In this document: in pieces, positions 1 through 9,413 of the stretch
Layout: each line of letters begins with the position of its first letter
Numbering within the stretch: the stretch's first letter is position 1
Virus record (IMG/VR): IMGVR_UViG_3300042397_000475
Span: 1-64,000 of that record
Reading direction: 5' to 3' (one strand)
Length of the DNA stretch: 64,000 nucleotides
Origin: a virus
The notes under the pieces: model-generated
Told to the model about the DNA's origin: nothing
The model's database searches: none
The model's input: the letters and a program-made list of their open reading frames with translations, nothing else
Program-made: the position numbers and the translations under genes

Positions 1-430
1 TGGGTGGTGCATACTTAGTAATAGTTTTAGTCTCCTTAACGACAGGAATCTCATAATTTTCGCGCGTCCTCCTATATTTTATTTTGTTCTCGTTAATTGT
101 ATCTAAAACTGCAATGTATCCGTAATTGCCTACTCGTATAGTATCCGAATAAATTACTTTATTCATATACAACTGAAGCAATGCCATATACTGACGCTTC
201 AAGTTATCGTAGTTTGTGTCAGGCAACATCTCTGGTTTGGACATTACATTAACAACTACTTCTTTGTAAGCAATCTTTGTCTTCACTATAATAGAGTCGT
301 GCTTAATCCAAGATGTGTCGTGCACAACTAGCGTATCGTTAGGACGCGGCTCTCCTGCTTCCATATGCTTTGTATAAGCATAGAAGAGAGCAATCATACA
401 ACACACAAAGAGAGCTATATTAACCTTCAT
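1..430 (-). CDS. Membrane-anchored small protein, partial (possible Rz/spanin-like)
   Basis: The reading frame starts at the ATG whose complement is 428-430 and runs off the left edge, giving about 143 residues without a stop. The N-terminus (MKVNIALFVCCMIALFYAY) is one hydrophobic helix followed by a polar, charged domain. It overlaps the stop of the preceding holin-like gene by about 11 bases, so it is translationally coupled to it. A single N-terminal anchor plus a periplasm-sized domain next to holin-like genes is the layout of an inner-membrane spanin, but no family motif is visible and the 3' end is missing. The lysis role is inferred from context. Confidence 0.6.
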   Translation of the reverse strand, partial: MKVNIALFVCCMIALFYAYTKHMEAGEPRPNDTLVVHDTSWIKHDSIIVKTKIAYKEVVVNVMSKPEMLPDTNYDNLKRQYMALLQLYMNKVIYSDTIRVGNYGYIAVLDTINENKIKYRRTRENYEIPVVKETKTITKYAPP

Positions 431-710
431 CTTCTGGTAGAGGGTCTAAGCCTCCAGGTAAGTTCTTTTCGCGCTCAGCATCTGTCTTACGGTTTTGAAC
501 CTTCTCGTAAGAAGAGATACCGAAACAGCCTGCTGTTAGTGCTGCAAACACTTCAAGGATAATAGGCTCGATAACGAATTGTTGACCTACATATCCAGTT
601 ACAATGTCTACTATTCCATAAAAGAACAACACTGCAAAAGATAAGAATCCTAGTACGGATTTTTCGTTGATGTCGTTGTCGTCAGAGAACAACTGTTTGA
701 TAAATGACAT
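420..710 (-). CDS. Holin-like small membrane protein
   Basis: The 96-residue protein has two hydrophobic segments (about residues 19-40 and 46-66) separated by a short loop, and a charged C-terminal tail (about 70-96, rich in K, E and D). Two transmembrane helices with a charged tail, in a protein under 100 residues, match class II holins. It sits downstream of the fibre genes in the same orientation as another small membrane protein and a possible spanin. No endolysin is visible in the window; it may lie beyond position 1. Function is inferred from topology and position. Confidence 0.55.
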   Translation of the reverse strand: MSFIKQLFSDDNDINEKSVLGFLSFAVLFFYGIVDIVTGYVGQQFVIEPIILEVFAALTAGCFGISSYEKVQNRKTDAEREKNLPGGLDPLPEDEG

Positions 711-749
711 AATTTTTAGTGAGTTAGGTATATAAATGCTTGATGTTTT

Positions 750-1028
750 CTACAAGTAAACTTTATCGTCTTCGTCGGGCTTGATTGCTACTACTTGACG
801 CATATCTACCTGCATAGGTAGCTTAGAAGGAGGGGTTGGTACTCTTAATCCTGTTTTGTAGATTTGACGCTCTAGGTTATCTATCCTCGTCTTGTCTACA
901 TTTGATTGCACTATTAATTGCTTAATGTCAGCTTTCATTTCGCTGACGTCGTGCCAAATCATTAACGACATTATTGAAATTGCCGTAGGAAATAAATAAG
1001 CCTTTAGTTGCTCAATAGTATTGTCCAT
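750..1028 (-). CDS. Small membrane/coiled-coil protein, holin-like candidate
   Basis: This 92-residue protein has one hydrophobic stretch near residues 10-25, then a heptad-like charged region (about 27-60) and a proline-rich linker. This is like the phage haemolysin XhlA/holin-accessory type, with one membrane segment and a coiled coil. A good Bacteroidota-type promoter lies just upstream (TATCTTTG on the minus strand at 1048-1055), so the lysis-like genes probably form their own transcription unit. The family is not certain. Confidence 0.5.
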   Translation of the reverse strand: MDNTIEQLKAYLFPTAISIMSLMIWHDVSEMKADIKQLIVQSNVDKTRIDNLERQIYKTGLRVPTPPSKLPMQVDMRQVVAIKPDEDDKVYL

Positions 1029-1047
1029 TCTTCTAAGATATCTATAA

Positions 1048-1078
1048 CAAAGATAGTAGTCTTTTACACTACCTCAAA
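1048..1078 (-). promoter_or_regulatory. Bacteroidota-type promoter before the lysis-like genes
   Basis: Read on the minus strand, TTTG (1075-1078) is followed after 19 bases by TATCTTTG (1048-1055), matching the TTTG / TAnnTTTG consensus with the usual spacing. The start codon at 1028 is about 20 bases downstream. The -33 box lies inside the end of the small upstream ORF. Confidence 0.65.
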
Positions 1079-1188
1079 ACCTTTTTATAGGTAAAGCGCT
1101 CTCCATCAGGATTCTTAATAATCCGATAAGATAAAATTGCTATCCCAATAAGGCAAATAGTTCCGTATGTAATTGTTAGTGCTATCAT
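1069..1188 (-). CDS. 39-residue single-pass membrane microprotein
   Basis: The ATG is at 1186-1188 (complement) and the TAG at 1069-1071. The peptide begins with about 20 hydrophobic residues (MIALTITYGTICLIGIAILS) and ends with a basic tail (ERFTYKKVLR), a clean single-pass topology with the positive end inside. It is packed 3 bases after the stop of the 1192-1668 gene. The topology and tight packing argue that it is translated. Its role is unknown; it could be a lysis accessory protein. Confidence 0.45.
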   Translation of the reverse strand: MIALTITYGTICLIGIAILSYRIIKNPDGERFTYKKVLR

Positions 1189-1191
1189 ATT

Positions 1192-1668
1192 TTATGAAGG
1201 ACAACCAGTTTGTTCAGTTCTTTGTATGTTAGGATTGTATCCAGGTGGTATATTTATTTGTAGTGGTGTATCGTATGATGGTCCCATATAAGTATAATAT
1301 ATAAAAGGAAAAGAACTTGGTATTATATACCTATGACCTGTTCCTAGCGTAGGCGTAAGTCTTGTATAGGCAACAGGAGGAACTTCTGTGCTTCCAGGTC
1401 CTTCGCACACTTGTAGTTTATAATAAACATATTGCTTTCCAACAATCTTTTCTTTAATTACAGTCTGATTAGGAGGTGTACCCTCTAATGGACCTGGCTC
1501 AATTTCAACATATGATTGTATAAGTTCCGCTCTAATACATTTCTTGGGAGATACTCCTTGCGGAGGCATAGGCAGCAGCTCTAAAAAATATCCATAGTAG
1601 CAAGCATCTGACAAGTTTTCAAATGTAATAACTTGATTATTCGGTATATTTGCCCAAGAGATAGCCAT
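1192..1668 (-). CDS. Hypothetical virion/fibre-region protein
   Basis: This 158-residue protein is rich in proline, tyrosine and threonine, with a beta-type composition and no membrane segment or catalytic motif I recognise. It follows the S74-chaperone fibre protein with one base between stop and start, so it is co-transcribed with the fibre genes. It could be a small fibre-associated or receptor-binding protein. This is inference from position. Confidence 0.6.
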   Translation of the reverse strand: MAISWANIPNNQVITFENLSDACYYGYFLELLPMPPQGVSPKKCIRAELIQSYVEIEPGPLEGTPPNQTVIKEKIVGKQYVYYKLQVCEGPGSTEVPPVAYTRLTPTLGTGHRYIIPSSFPFIYYTYMGPSYDTPLQINIPPGYNPNIQRTEQTGCPS

Positions 1669-1669
1669 A

Positions 1670-2386
1670 TTATAATCGTGCTAATTGTATTTTTAATTCT
1701 TTGACTTCTTTTTCTAGCGCGCGAACTTTTTCTACTAATACCTCAACGTAATTAACAGCCAGGTATCCGTTTGCAGTAATTACTTGGTCTGGATTATTAA
1801 CTTTAACTTCTTCGGCAACATATCCAATATGAAGTTGCTCGTCTTTCTTGTCTTTCCACTTAAAGTAAATAACGTCCCCATCTCTTCTTATTATATCTTT
1901 TAATAAAATAGAGCTAGACTCAAAGAAACCTGTTGCTGTAACAGATGAACTAACTGTAACAGATGAACTAAATGTAGCGCTAGTCCCTCCAAATGCTCCT
2001 GTAGAAGTCATTCCATTTGCTGAAACAGTTGAACTGAATGAGGCACTAGTCCCGCCTAAAGCACCAGTCATTGTGCCCCCTGTTTTTGCCAAATAAGGAC
2101 TAAAATCAATAGGCTCCCATTTATTGTCCCCCCTTAAAAATGTTGTTGAAGATGGCGTTCCTGTTGCTGTTAAATTATTTATTCCAACTGAAGTTAAACC
2201 TGTCCCACTTCCTCCTGTACTTAGAGTCCCTGCTGGGGCTGCAATTATCTTACCATTGTTATCTGCATATAATACAGCCGATTTAACAGCGTCTTGTTGC
2301 AAATTACCATATATGTATAAGCTACCTGAAGCGGTATCTATAGTTAGGCAATTCGACAAAGAATCTAATAATTGGTCTATTCTCAT
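1670..2386 (-). CDS. Tail fibre protein with C-terminal S74-type intramolecular chaperone
   Basis: The 238-residue protein has an N-terminal fibre-type region ending in the K-T-G-G-T-M-T-G-A-L repeat type (about residue 100), then tandem copies of a G-T-S-A-(S/T)-F-S-S motif (about 110-150). The C-terminal 80 residues match peptidase S74/endosialidase chaperone domains: a Ser followed by LLK-D-I, then F-K-W-K and G-Y-V-A-E-E-V, then a terminal coiled coil. In this family the domain trimerises the fibre and then cuts itself off at a Ser-Lys dyad. It is much shorter than the 1884-residue fibre upstream and shares its repeats, so it may be a distal or branch fibre. A terminator separates it from the gene upstream. 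Confidence 0.82.
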   Translation of the reverse strand: MRIDQLLDSLSNCLTIDTASGSLYIYGNLQQDAVKSAVLYADNNGKIIAAPAGTLSTGGSGTGLTSVGINNLTATGTPSSTTFLRGDNKWEPIDFSPYLAKTGGTMTGALGGTSASFSSTVSANGMTSTGAFGGTSATFSSSVTVSSSVTATGFFESSSILLKDIIRRDGDVIYFKWKDKKDEQLHIGYVAEEVKVNNPDQVITANGYLAVNYVEVLVEKVRALEKEVKELKIQLARL

Positions 2387-2402
2387 TTATTTTAAGGTAA
2401 AA

Positions 2403-2428
2403 GGGCGAATGCATTTAAGCAATCGCCC
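2403..2428 (-). terminator. Intergenic hairpin terminator
   Basis: GGGCGA (2403-2408) pairs with TCGCCC (2423-2428), and the helix continues inward as TGC/GCA with one A-A mismatch. On the minus strand the hairpin is followed by TTTTA. It lies between the stop at 2455 and the start at 2386, so it would reduce transcription into the S74 fibre gene. Confidence 0.55.
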
Positions 2429-2454
2429 CAATAATTATCCTAAGATTATGTCCA

Positions 2455-2886
2455 TTATTCTTTGATTAAACGGAATACTAAATCATAACGCTCGTCAGAC
2501 TTAATATCCTTAATGTCTTTCAAAGATAAAGGATTGTACTCAAATTCTTTCTCTTCTAACAATAACTCATTGTATTGCTTCTTGAATTCAGTGAAATCGG
2601 GATGCTCTACTTTTTGCTCTTCATCTGCCCACATAGGGATAGAAAACTTACCCTCCTCTTCTTCTTTGCCAAACTTCTTGATTAATTCTTGTCTTAAATC
2701 GTCAACAATCTTTTTTTCGGCTGCTAATGCGTCAGACAATTTCTTTAATCGGTATTTGGTAACAAGGTCTAACTTTTCTCCAAATAATCCCTTAGAGATT
2801 ACCTCTCCAGTTTCTTGGTTTACTAAGCCATTTAACTCGGCTTCTAAGCCTACGATTTCGGTAATAGATAATTTAATTTTTTCCAT
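2455..2886 (-). CDS. Hypothetical coiled-coil protein
   Basis: This acidic, lysine- and glutamate-rich 143-residue protein is predicted to be mostly helical, with a likely coiled coil over about residues 40-75 (D-L-V-T-K-Y-R-L-K-K-L-S-D-A). It has no signal peptide or membrane segment. It has its own promoter-like element (TATATTTG, minus strand, 2909-2916) and an AACCAAACA leader 6 bases before its ATG, so it may be expressed separately within the fibre block. A fibre-assembly chaperone is possible but unproven. Confidence 0.65.
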   Translation of the reverse strand: MEKIKLSITEIVGLEAELNGLVNQETGEVISKGLFGEKLDLVTKYRLKKLSDALAAEKKIVDDLRQELIKKFGKEEEEGKFSIPMWADEEQKVEHPDFTEFKKQYNELLLEEKEFEYNPLSLKDIKDIKSDERYDLVFRLIKE

Positions 2887-2908
2887 TTCTATGTTTGGTT
2901 ATTTTTAA

Positions 2909-2916
2909 CAAATATA
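2909..2916 (-). promoter_or_regulatory. Promoter -7 element (TATATTTG)
   Basis: Exact TAnnTTTG match on the minus strand, followed downstream by the AACCAAACA leader and the ATG at 2886. No convincing -33 TTG is visible at the right distance, so strength is uncertain. Confidence 0.4.
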
Positions 2917-2924
2917 ATAAATAA

Positions 2925-3356
2925 TTAGCAGTCTACGACGTTGTCCTCTCCAAACAAGTCTACTAGCTTAGCTTTTAAATGAGAGTAGCCAAATGCAAAG
3001 ATATCAACGCCCTCTGCAGACGATAAATCTGGCACAGTAACTGTAACTATTTCTACTCGGTCAGGGAATGGATTGCCGTCGGTATCTGTTCCTGAAACCT
3101 CATAAGTATTAGTGCGTTCTTCTTGTCTAGTAAGCGGAACGTATAAACTGTCTCCAATTTGCTGGTTGCGAGCTAATCCTGCTGTCATACCTGGCATAGC
3201 CGTAACTACTTGAGTTGCATCTTCTTGTGATTGGAAGATTTCTACTTGGAAGTTAGCTGAGCCAAATTTAGATAGTTGGTAGTTTGATATACGCACATAA
3301 GCTTCTGATGTGATACCTTTGTCTGTCCCGATTTGGGTAGTGATTTTTAATGCCAT
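2925..3356 (-). CDS. Hypothetical small structural protein
   Basis: The 143-residue protein begins MALKITTQIGTDKGITSEAY and alternates short hydrophobic and polar stretches, typical of an all-beta virion protein. The middle (about residues 80-120) contains a T-D-G-N-P-F-P-D turn-rich segment. It lies between two fibre-type genes on the same strand with short spacers. It could be a tail-tip, fibre-attachment or tail-completion subunit. No catalytic motif is visible. Confidence 0.65.
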   Translation of the reverse strand: MALKITTQIGTDKGITSEAYVRISNYQLSKFGSANFQVEIFQSQEDATQVVTAMPGMTAGLARNQQIGDSLYVPLTRQEERTNTYEVSGTDTDGNPFPDRVEIVTVTVPDLSSAEGVDIFAFGYSHLKAKLVDLFGEDNVVDC

Positions 3357-3391
3357 TTTAATTTATTGTTTAAAGTTTAAAGTTAATAATA

Positions 3392-3754
3392 TTAGCAGGT
3401 AGAACCTTGTGTTTTTGTGCCATTCCCACTAGTTATATTTACTGTACCAGATTGAGCACATACACTGCCTACTGTCCCTCCTGAACCAGAATAGTTATAA
3501 AACGAAAACGTAGTATTAGGAACTCCTGCTTTTGTGGTATATGTGCCTTGTACGGTAGTGTATCCATTATAAGCTACAATGCTGTATGTATAAGAAACTG
3601 GCGTTGCACTATATCCATAAAATTCGCTTACTGCGTGAGGCTCAGTTTTCCCCGCACTTACACTCATATCTCTTAATGAAATAGCATTATCCCAAACTAA
3701 TTCAGTAGCTATTTGATTTAGACTTAAAGGTACCCCAAAATTTGGTAAAGCCAT
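3392..3754 (-). CDS. Small tail-fibre/adhesin-like protein
   Basis: This 120-residue protein starts MALPNFGVPLSLNQIATEL and contains L-R-D-M-S and S-E-F-Y-G-Y-S, a combination common at the N-termini of small phage tail proteins. The C-terminal 70 residues are Gly/Ser/Thr/Tyr-rich with two cysteines (C-A-Q-S-G-T, and the final C). It is encoded one base after the large fibre gene stops, so it is very likely a fibre partner or tip protein. Confidence 0.62.
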   Translation of the reverse strand: MALPNFGVPLSLNQIATELVWDNAISLRDMSVSAGKTEPHAVSEFYGYSATPVSYTYSIVAYNGYTTVQGTYTTKAGVPNTTFSFYNYSGSGGTVGSVCAQSGTVNITSGNGTKTQGSTC

Positions 3755-3755
3755 C

Positions 3756-6700
3756 TTATTTTGCTAATAATTGTTTAATTAATTCTTTAAGCTCAGCTAT
3801 TTCTGTGTTTTGGGATTCAACCTGAACTTGCTGCTCTTTAATAGCTTGAATAAATAAACCTGCCATATTTCCATAAGCAACTGAGTACATATCTTCTTCT
3901 GTGCCCGACACAACTTCTGGATGAACCGCTAAAACCTCTTGTGCAATAACTCCAGCGCTTCTTTTTGTTTTATCTTTAACATCATTACGAGTAAAAGTAA
4001 CTCCCCGTAACGATTTTACTTTATCTAAGGCATCAGGGATGACTTCAACGTTTTCTTTTACTCTTGAATCTGAATAAGCTACAATATCTGTTTTAGCCCA
4101 AATAGAAGTTGAGGAGCCATCTCCACCAATAATAGCGTCTATAGAACCGTTACTACATACGTATAATCCCCAACCCTGTACCTTTCCAGAACCCCAGAAG
4201 TTAGGATGCGAATAACCAATACCGTACATTCCGCCAAGAGACGTATCAGATGGCATATAATTACTACCGATTGTATAAATAGGATTTGTATTAGCGGAGT
4301 TTCCGCCAATATTATTATACGACCCTACTAAATATCCTGTTGAATGAGATGGTCTTCCGATATAGTTAGGCGTAATTGTTCCAGTGTGCCTTGAATCTCC
4401 TCCTGATGTAAAATGGTGACCTGCTCCGTTTGAAGGTGCATTACCAATAAAGGTCATTGAACCGTAAATCCAGTTAGTCCCCCCAGCTGTTGTAATCCCA
4501 TTTGGGAAGAAAGCAGAGTTTGCTGTACCCCACGGGTTACCATTACTAACATATCCTGATGGAGCGTTAACGCTCACAGCGGTGACGTCGCTAAATCTAA
4601 TTTGTGGATTAATTGCTTCTGCAACTGTATTGAAAGATGTTACAAATGTTATGTCCCAGTTATTTGATACCGCACTAACATCACTTCTTACATACCCCCC
4701 TACAAAATCTATTACAGATACTTGAGGATAAGACCAAGAAGTTGTTGTTTCGCCAATCCATACGCAGTCATAACTACCATCATTACCAAACCTTACTGTT
4801 TTAGGGTCTGCACTAACTCCTCCCATAAAATAAGCACCCCTATGATAAGAACCTGCAGAGTAAGAGTAGTTGCCAATTGTATATTCTGAAGTAGCATCAT
4901 TTGTATAATTATAAATCCTAACCTTCATAGACCACATACAATCATTCGCTCTAAAAGGTAATCTGATTTTTATTGCAGCAGTAATTCCACCAGCATTATA
5001 TCCATTTGCAGCACCTTGGGGGGCAAATGTTCTTGATATAGTAGCCTGAGAAGCTGATGAACGAGAGTTGGTTCCAAATGAACCTCCAACTTCTAAGCTA
5101 TTTTTTAATTTACCATAGCCGCTGCTACCCCACACTTCAAATAATGAATCCCATCCATCAGAATGGACCCTAAATGATTCATTTGCCCCTACGTGCATTG
5201 CTAAACTAACTCTTCCAGACCAGCTTCTTCCTGCATCACTTTTTCCTATTCTTAAATTGCCGCTACCTCCTCCAATATGTATGGCTCCCCAGTTTTCAGA
5301 ACCTCCGTTATTTACTAAAATGTTAGGTGTTCCGTTTCCACGATGAGGCATTTGAATGTATAACAAATTGGATGCGCCATCAGGGTCTAAATAGTATCCG
5401 CCATTATTAGAATCATAAAATGCTGAAGCATACCAATTGCCTGAATCATCACACCAGGCTCCCCAAGAGGAAGATTGATTTAAAAATCCAATTCTATTAG
5501 AATTGCAGTGGATTTCCCTCATTCCTTCATCAGAGTCAGTCATATATATGGAGCTAGAACTGCCTCCATAGTTAACAACCAGGTTGCCGTGCAAATTAGT
5601 TTCCCTATTAGAGTTGACTCTTAATCCCCAGTTCCCATCATTTGTTAAAATGCCAATTTGATTAGAATCGTTAACGTAAAAATAGCCTCTAGTTGTACCC
5701 CCACTAGTCATCATCTGCATTGCTGCGGTAGAGCCTCCTGAACGCATACCCATATCACTACTTCCTTGAGGATATATATGCCAACCTGTATTTGACCAGT
5801 ATATACCGTTATTACTAGTATGGTTTCTAAACCATCCACCTGTGGTATAAACATCATTTCCGTATACTGAGCCACTACTTGTTACAGTTGTAAATGTCAC
5901 ATCTTGCCCGTGAAACGCAAATTGTTTCCAAGATGCCCAGGCATCATCGTGATTATTAGTTTGCCTATAATATAGACGCGCATTAGTAGTATTATAGTTT
6001 GTGCCAATTTGAGACATACTATATCTATTGTACCCACTAAAGGTTATTACGTGAGACCAAGAGCCATCAGCAGAACCGCCACTTCCCATAAAGTCAACAC
6101 GCATACCACCTCCGCCCATTTGAGAAGCAAGAGTACTTGGTGCATTGTTTTCTATATAGCTACCATATTCATAGTAAGGCTTTAAATATTGTCCTGTAGC
6201 ATCTTTTCTTACTAAACTTCCAATTCCGACACTTCCAACCGCACCTGCATTAGATGCGTAAGAAACTGACTGAGAACCAATATTACCTGCGTGAATAACT
6301 ATATTTCCGCCAACAACCATAGATGTTGCAGCGTATATTGTACTAGCAGACCAGATATATCCAGTATAATTAGATATCATCCACTGAGCATATGCTGTTG
6401 TTGCGCCTACAAAGTTTGATGTAAGAACTCCGTTTCCACTTGAGTTTGCCGCTGACATACCTACTAGTTCAGCTCCTACAGAGGTGTATCCACCAAATGT
6501 ATGCTGACCAGTTGGAGCATTTTTCCAATATAATCCCCAGTTAGCAGCATTCTCTTGGAATATCCAAGCGTCTACTTCTGATACTGCGTGTTTAAGTAAA
6601 ACAGAGCCTCCTGGTGCAGTAAAAGTTATGCCTCCAGATAATGTTCCTCCAGTTAATGGGAGAGCATAAGATGAATAATTGCCTGCGTGAAGAACCGCAT

Positions 6701-9410
6701 TTCCTTTATAAGAGAAATCATTCATTCCAACTCTTAAAGTAACAGTTGTCCATCCATAATCAACAACTTCAAAGAATGAAGCATTAGAGCCTCCTCCTAA
6801 TTGTACTGTCATTGAGCCAGTGCTTCTGTCAGAAGCTCTACCTATCCAAGCTTCTCCTGAGTTAGAAGTAGAAACAGGGAATTGCCCCATTCTAATATAG
6901 CTAGTGCCAGAAGTAGCCATCCAAAGCGAGCCTACAGCTTGAATATTGCCATCATTTCTGATTCTTAGATATTCGGTAAATGTTGTCGAAGTGCTTTTCC
7001 CAAATGTGATACCTCCTGTAGTTGCGCCTTGCGCTCCTGAATGTATTCTAAGTTCGCTACTTTGGACTTGTATCCCGTATCTATCTTCTCCTGAATAATA
7101 AAAATCAATCTTATTGCCTGTTAAATTTGAAAAAGCAATAATTCCCGTCATCGTACCTCCTGCCAACGGCAACTTAGTATTATCCGTCGCCGCAACCCCC
7201 GCTACCGTAATAACATTTCCAGAAGAATCAAACGCAAGGTATCCTGCGGCTGTGCCTGTGTAAGATGTTGCGGAGGTGTATCCTGAAATTTGCAATTGAC
7301 GGTTGTCTTTTATAAAGAACGCATATAAGCTACTTGTTCTATTATAAACACCCATACCATCATTCTGTGCTCCAATAGACCATAGATTACCTGCAGCAGA
7401 TTGGATGTTCATCCATACGCCCCCACCTGTTCCTTGTAGGAATATTCCTTCGTTCCCAGTTGTGTAGACGTGGAGAGTTTTAGACGGAGAAGTAGTTCCT
7501 ATGCCTACATTTCCATCGCCTCTAATTCTCATTTTTTCGGCAGTTATGCCGCTTCCATCACTTACTAAAAATCTTAAATTATTGTTAGCTGAACTTCCAT
7601 CCGAGTGCTGATGTTCAATTTTGTGCAATCTTACTGTATCATAGCCAGGCTCACTAAGTGTAATAGTCCCGTTTAAGTGTATTTGGCTTTGAGGATTAGT
7701 TAAACCAAATCCTGAATTACCAGAAGTTGAAATAAATAAGCCGTTACCAGCTACCTCTCCAGATGACATTCCGCCACCAAAGTAAACTCCAGTTCCAACT
7801 GGTCTCAATACCGCTATATAGTTTGTATTAGCCGCATTAGGTGCCAAAATTCCTTTATTGTGAGCTATGAAAATTTGTCCTGTTCCATTAAATTCTCCGC
7901 CAGCATTTCCTGATGGGTCATAATTAATCGATACGTTAGTATTACTAACGCCAGTTCCAATTGCTAATACTTTATATGCTGCGCTATATCCTGTGTAAGA
8001 TGGAGTTAAGATTACTTGATTATAGCCAATTTGAACAGTGCTTGAGAAAATTGCACTAGTGCCATATAGCGCTGCTCCTAAAGTTGTTGCTCCGCCAACT
8101 ACTGTTAATCCGCCTCCACTCCCTCCTAAAGAATTTAGCTTAATTAGCATACCAGCATAATTGTCAAAATTTAGACCATTACTCTCATATCCTGCTACGC
8201 CATTTCCTCTTAAGATTCGACCTATTACAGTTGTTCCTGCTTTAAAATCTGCATAATATTGAGCAGTTCCGCTTGCTCCATTCTCATTATTGAATATAGC
8301 AGCTGAGCTAGAAGCAGCATTACCTGTTGCTGTAATAACGCTACTAAACGTAGCGCTCGTACCAGTTATTGCGCCAACAAAATTTGCCGTACCATTAACG
8401 TCAAGCTTATAAGAAGTTGCCCCATAAGTTGTATATCCAACACTTAAGCTATTCCCAAAATATGACGTTCCATCTGTGTGCAATAATACTTTAAGCGCAC
8501 CTGCTGCATTGTAATAATATGCTAAAGCAGTACCATCCACACCAATGTAGAATGGATAGGCAGATAATGAGCCATCTGACTTTTCAATACGGAACTGCCC
8601 ACCTGTAGGGTTAGAACGCATTGAAACAATATTATTGCCTTCTAATACGCCGCCATTAAGAGATAATGTTGGCGCATTAACAACTGAAGTAAATGTTTTT
8701 ATACCTGCAACTGTTTGATTACCAGTTAATTTAACTACAGCAGCATCATCCGCAGGAGTATATCCTAACGCAGCAGCGATAGTTTTATTCTTCCATAAAT
8801 CAGTTGCTGATTCATAAAACAATCCTTGATTATTAGCTAAAGAGGAGATAGATACGTCGTGGATTTCATCAAGCTCATATCCATTCTGAATCTTAACCTC
8901 AATCTGTCCTTGAGTCGGATGCGAACGAGTCACAACACCAATGTAAACTAAGTGATTAGGCGCTAATTGCTTAGTCGTTGTGTATGTTCCTGCAGTTGTA
9001 GACGAAAGGTATAATTGTGCTCCTTCAGTAAATGCACTTGTATTTATACCAGTAATATCTCCTATAACAACTACATTTCCATTTGAATTGTTAGCTATAT
9101 CAGTTTGACATAAGCCAAACGTTTGAGCCGATGTAGAATCTCCTGTTGCAAGTGCTTTTGATACTGTAGGCTTATTGCCAGTAGCTCCCGAAATATAAAT
9201 AACAGTACCCTTTGTTAAAGTAGCTCCAGTTGTATTTCTTATTTCGCGAACTAATGTACCAGCACTAGCGGTTACACCAGGAGCATTATAATCAGTGCCA
9301 GCAACCGCAGCAACTAATTTACCGTCAGCGTCAGTTTTAAGTAAAGATGAGGTTACAGCCGTTTGAGAGACGTAACCTTTTACATCCGCGTTATTTAAAA
9401 ACTTAGTCAT
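3756..9410 (-). CDS. Large tail fibre with C-terminal S74 self-cleaving chaperone domain
   Basis: The 1884-residue protein is the longest of the fibre block. The N-terminus (about 1-200) is the virion-attachment type, with K-T-D-A-D-G-K-L and V-A-G-T-D-Y-N. The shaft (about 200-1750) is built of Gly/Ser/Thr/Asn-rich beta repeats, including G-T-S-A-T-F-S-S and N-V-G-I-G-T-T-S-P-S-K-T-L-H-V, a motif widespread in fibres that carry this chaperone. The last 110 residues form an S74 domain: S-D-S-R-V-K-E-N-V carries the Ser and Lys of the self-cleavage dyad, followed by G-V-I-A-Q-E-V and a terminal coiled coil ending at K. In the family the chaperone trimerises the fibre and is then released. It is the probable host-recognition protein. 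Confidence 0.9.
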   Translation of the reverse strand: MTKFLNNADVKGYVSQTAVTSSLLKTDADGKLVAAVAGTDYNAPGVTASAGTLVREIRNTTGATLTKGTVIYISGATGNKPTVSKALATGDSTSAQTFGLCQTDIANNSNGNVVVIGDITGINTSAFTEGAQLYLSSTTAGTYTTTKQLAPNHLVYIGVVTRSHPTQGQIEVKIQNGYELDEIHDVSISSLANNQGLFYESATDLWKNKTIAAALGYTPADDAAVVKLTGNQTVAGIKTFTSVVNAPTLSLNGGVLEGNNIVSMRSNPTGGQFRIEKSDGSLSAYPFYIGVDGTALAYYYNAAGALKVLLHTDGTSYFGNSLSVGYTTYGATSYKLDVNGTANFVGAITGTSATFSSVITATGNAASSSAAIFNNENGASGTAQYYADFKAGTTVIGRILRGNGVAGYESNGLNFDNYAGMLIKLNSLGGSGGGLTVVGGATTLGAALYGTSAIFSSTVQIGYNQVILTPSYTGYSAAYKVLAIGTGVSNTNVSINYDPSGNAGGEFNGTGQIFIAHNKGILAPNAANTNYIAVLRPVGTGVYFGGGMSSGEVAGNGLFISTSGNSGFGLTNPQSQIHLNGTITLSEPGYDTVRLHKIEHQHSDGSSANNNLRFLVSDGSGITAEKMRIRGDGNVGIGTTSPSKTLHVYTTGNEGIFLQGTGGGVWMNIQSAAGNLWSIGAQNDGMGVYNRTSSLYAFFIKDNRQLQISGYTSATSYTGTAAGYLAFDSSGNVITVAGVAATDNTKLPLAGGTMTGIIAFSNLTGNKIDFYYSGEDRYGIQVQSSELRIHSGAQGATTGGITFGKSTSTTFTEYLRIRNDGNIQAVGSLWMATSGTSYIRMGQFPVSTSNSGEAWIGRASDRSTGSMTVQLGGGSNASFFEVVDYGWTTVTLRVGMNDFSYKGNAVLHAGNYSSYALPLTGGTLSGGITFTAPGGSVLLKHAVSEVDAWIFQENAANWGLYWKNAPTGQHTFGGYTSVGAELVGMSAANSSGNGVLTSNFVGATTAYAQWMISNYTGYIWSASTIYAATSMVVGGNIVIHAGNIGSQSVSYASNAGAVGSVGIGSLVRKDATGQYLKPYYEYGSYIENNAPSTLASQMGGGGMRVDFMGSGGSADGSWSHVITFSGYNRYSMSQIGTNYNTTNARLYYRQTNNHDDAWASWKQFAFHGQDVTFTTVTSSGSVYGNDVYTTGGWFRNHTSNNGIYWSNTGWHIYPQGSSDMGMRSGGSTAAMQMMTSGGTTRGYFYVNDSNQIGILTNDGNWGLRVNSNRETNLHGNLVVNYGGSSSSIYMTDSDEGMREIHCNSNRIGFLNQSSSWGAWCDDSGNWYASAFYDSNNGGYYLDPDGASNLLYIQMPHRGNGTPNILVNNGGSENWGAIHIGGGSGNLRIGKSDAGRSWSGRVSLAMHVGANESFRVHSDGWDSLFEVWGSSGYGKLKNSLEVGGSFGTNSRSSASQATISRTFAPQGAANGYNAGGITAAIKIRLPFRANDCMWSMKVRIYNYTNDATSEYTIGNYSYSAGSYHRGAYFMGGVSADPKTVRFGNDGSYDCVWIGETTTSWSYPQVSVIDFVGGYVRSDVSAVSNNWDITFVTSFNTVAEAINPQIRFSDVTAVSVNAPSGYVSNGNPWGTANSAFFPNGITTAGGTNWIYGSMTFIGNAPSNGAGHHFTSGGDSRHTGTITPNYIGRPSHSTGYLVGSYNNIGGNSANTNPIYTIGSNYMPSDTSLGGMYGIGYSHPNFWGSGKVQGWGLYVCSNGSIDAIIGGDGSSTSIWAKTDIVAYSDSRVKENVEVIPDALDKVKSLRGVTFTRNDVKDKTKRSAGVIAQEVLAVHPEVVSGTEEDMYSVAYGNMAGLFIQAIKEQQVQVESQNTEIAELKELIKQLLAK

Positions 9411-9413
9411 TTA

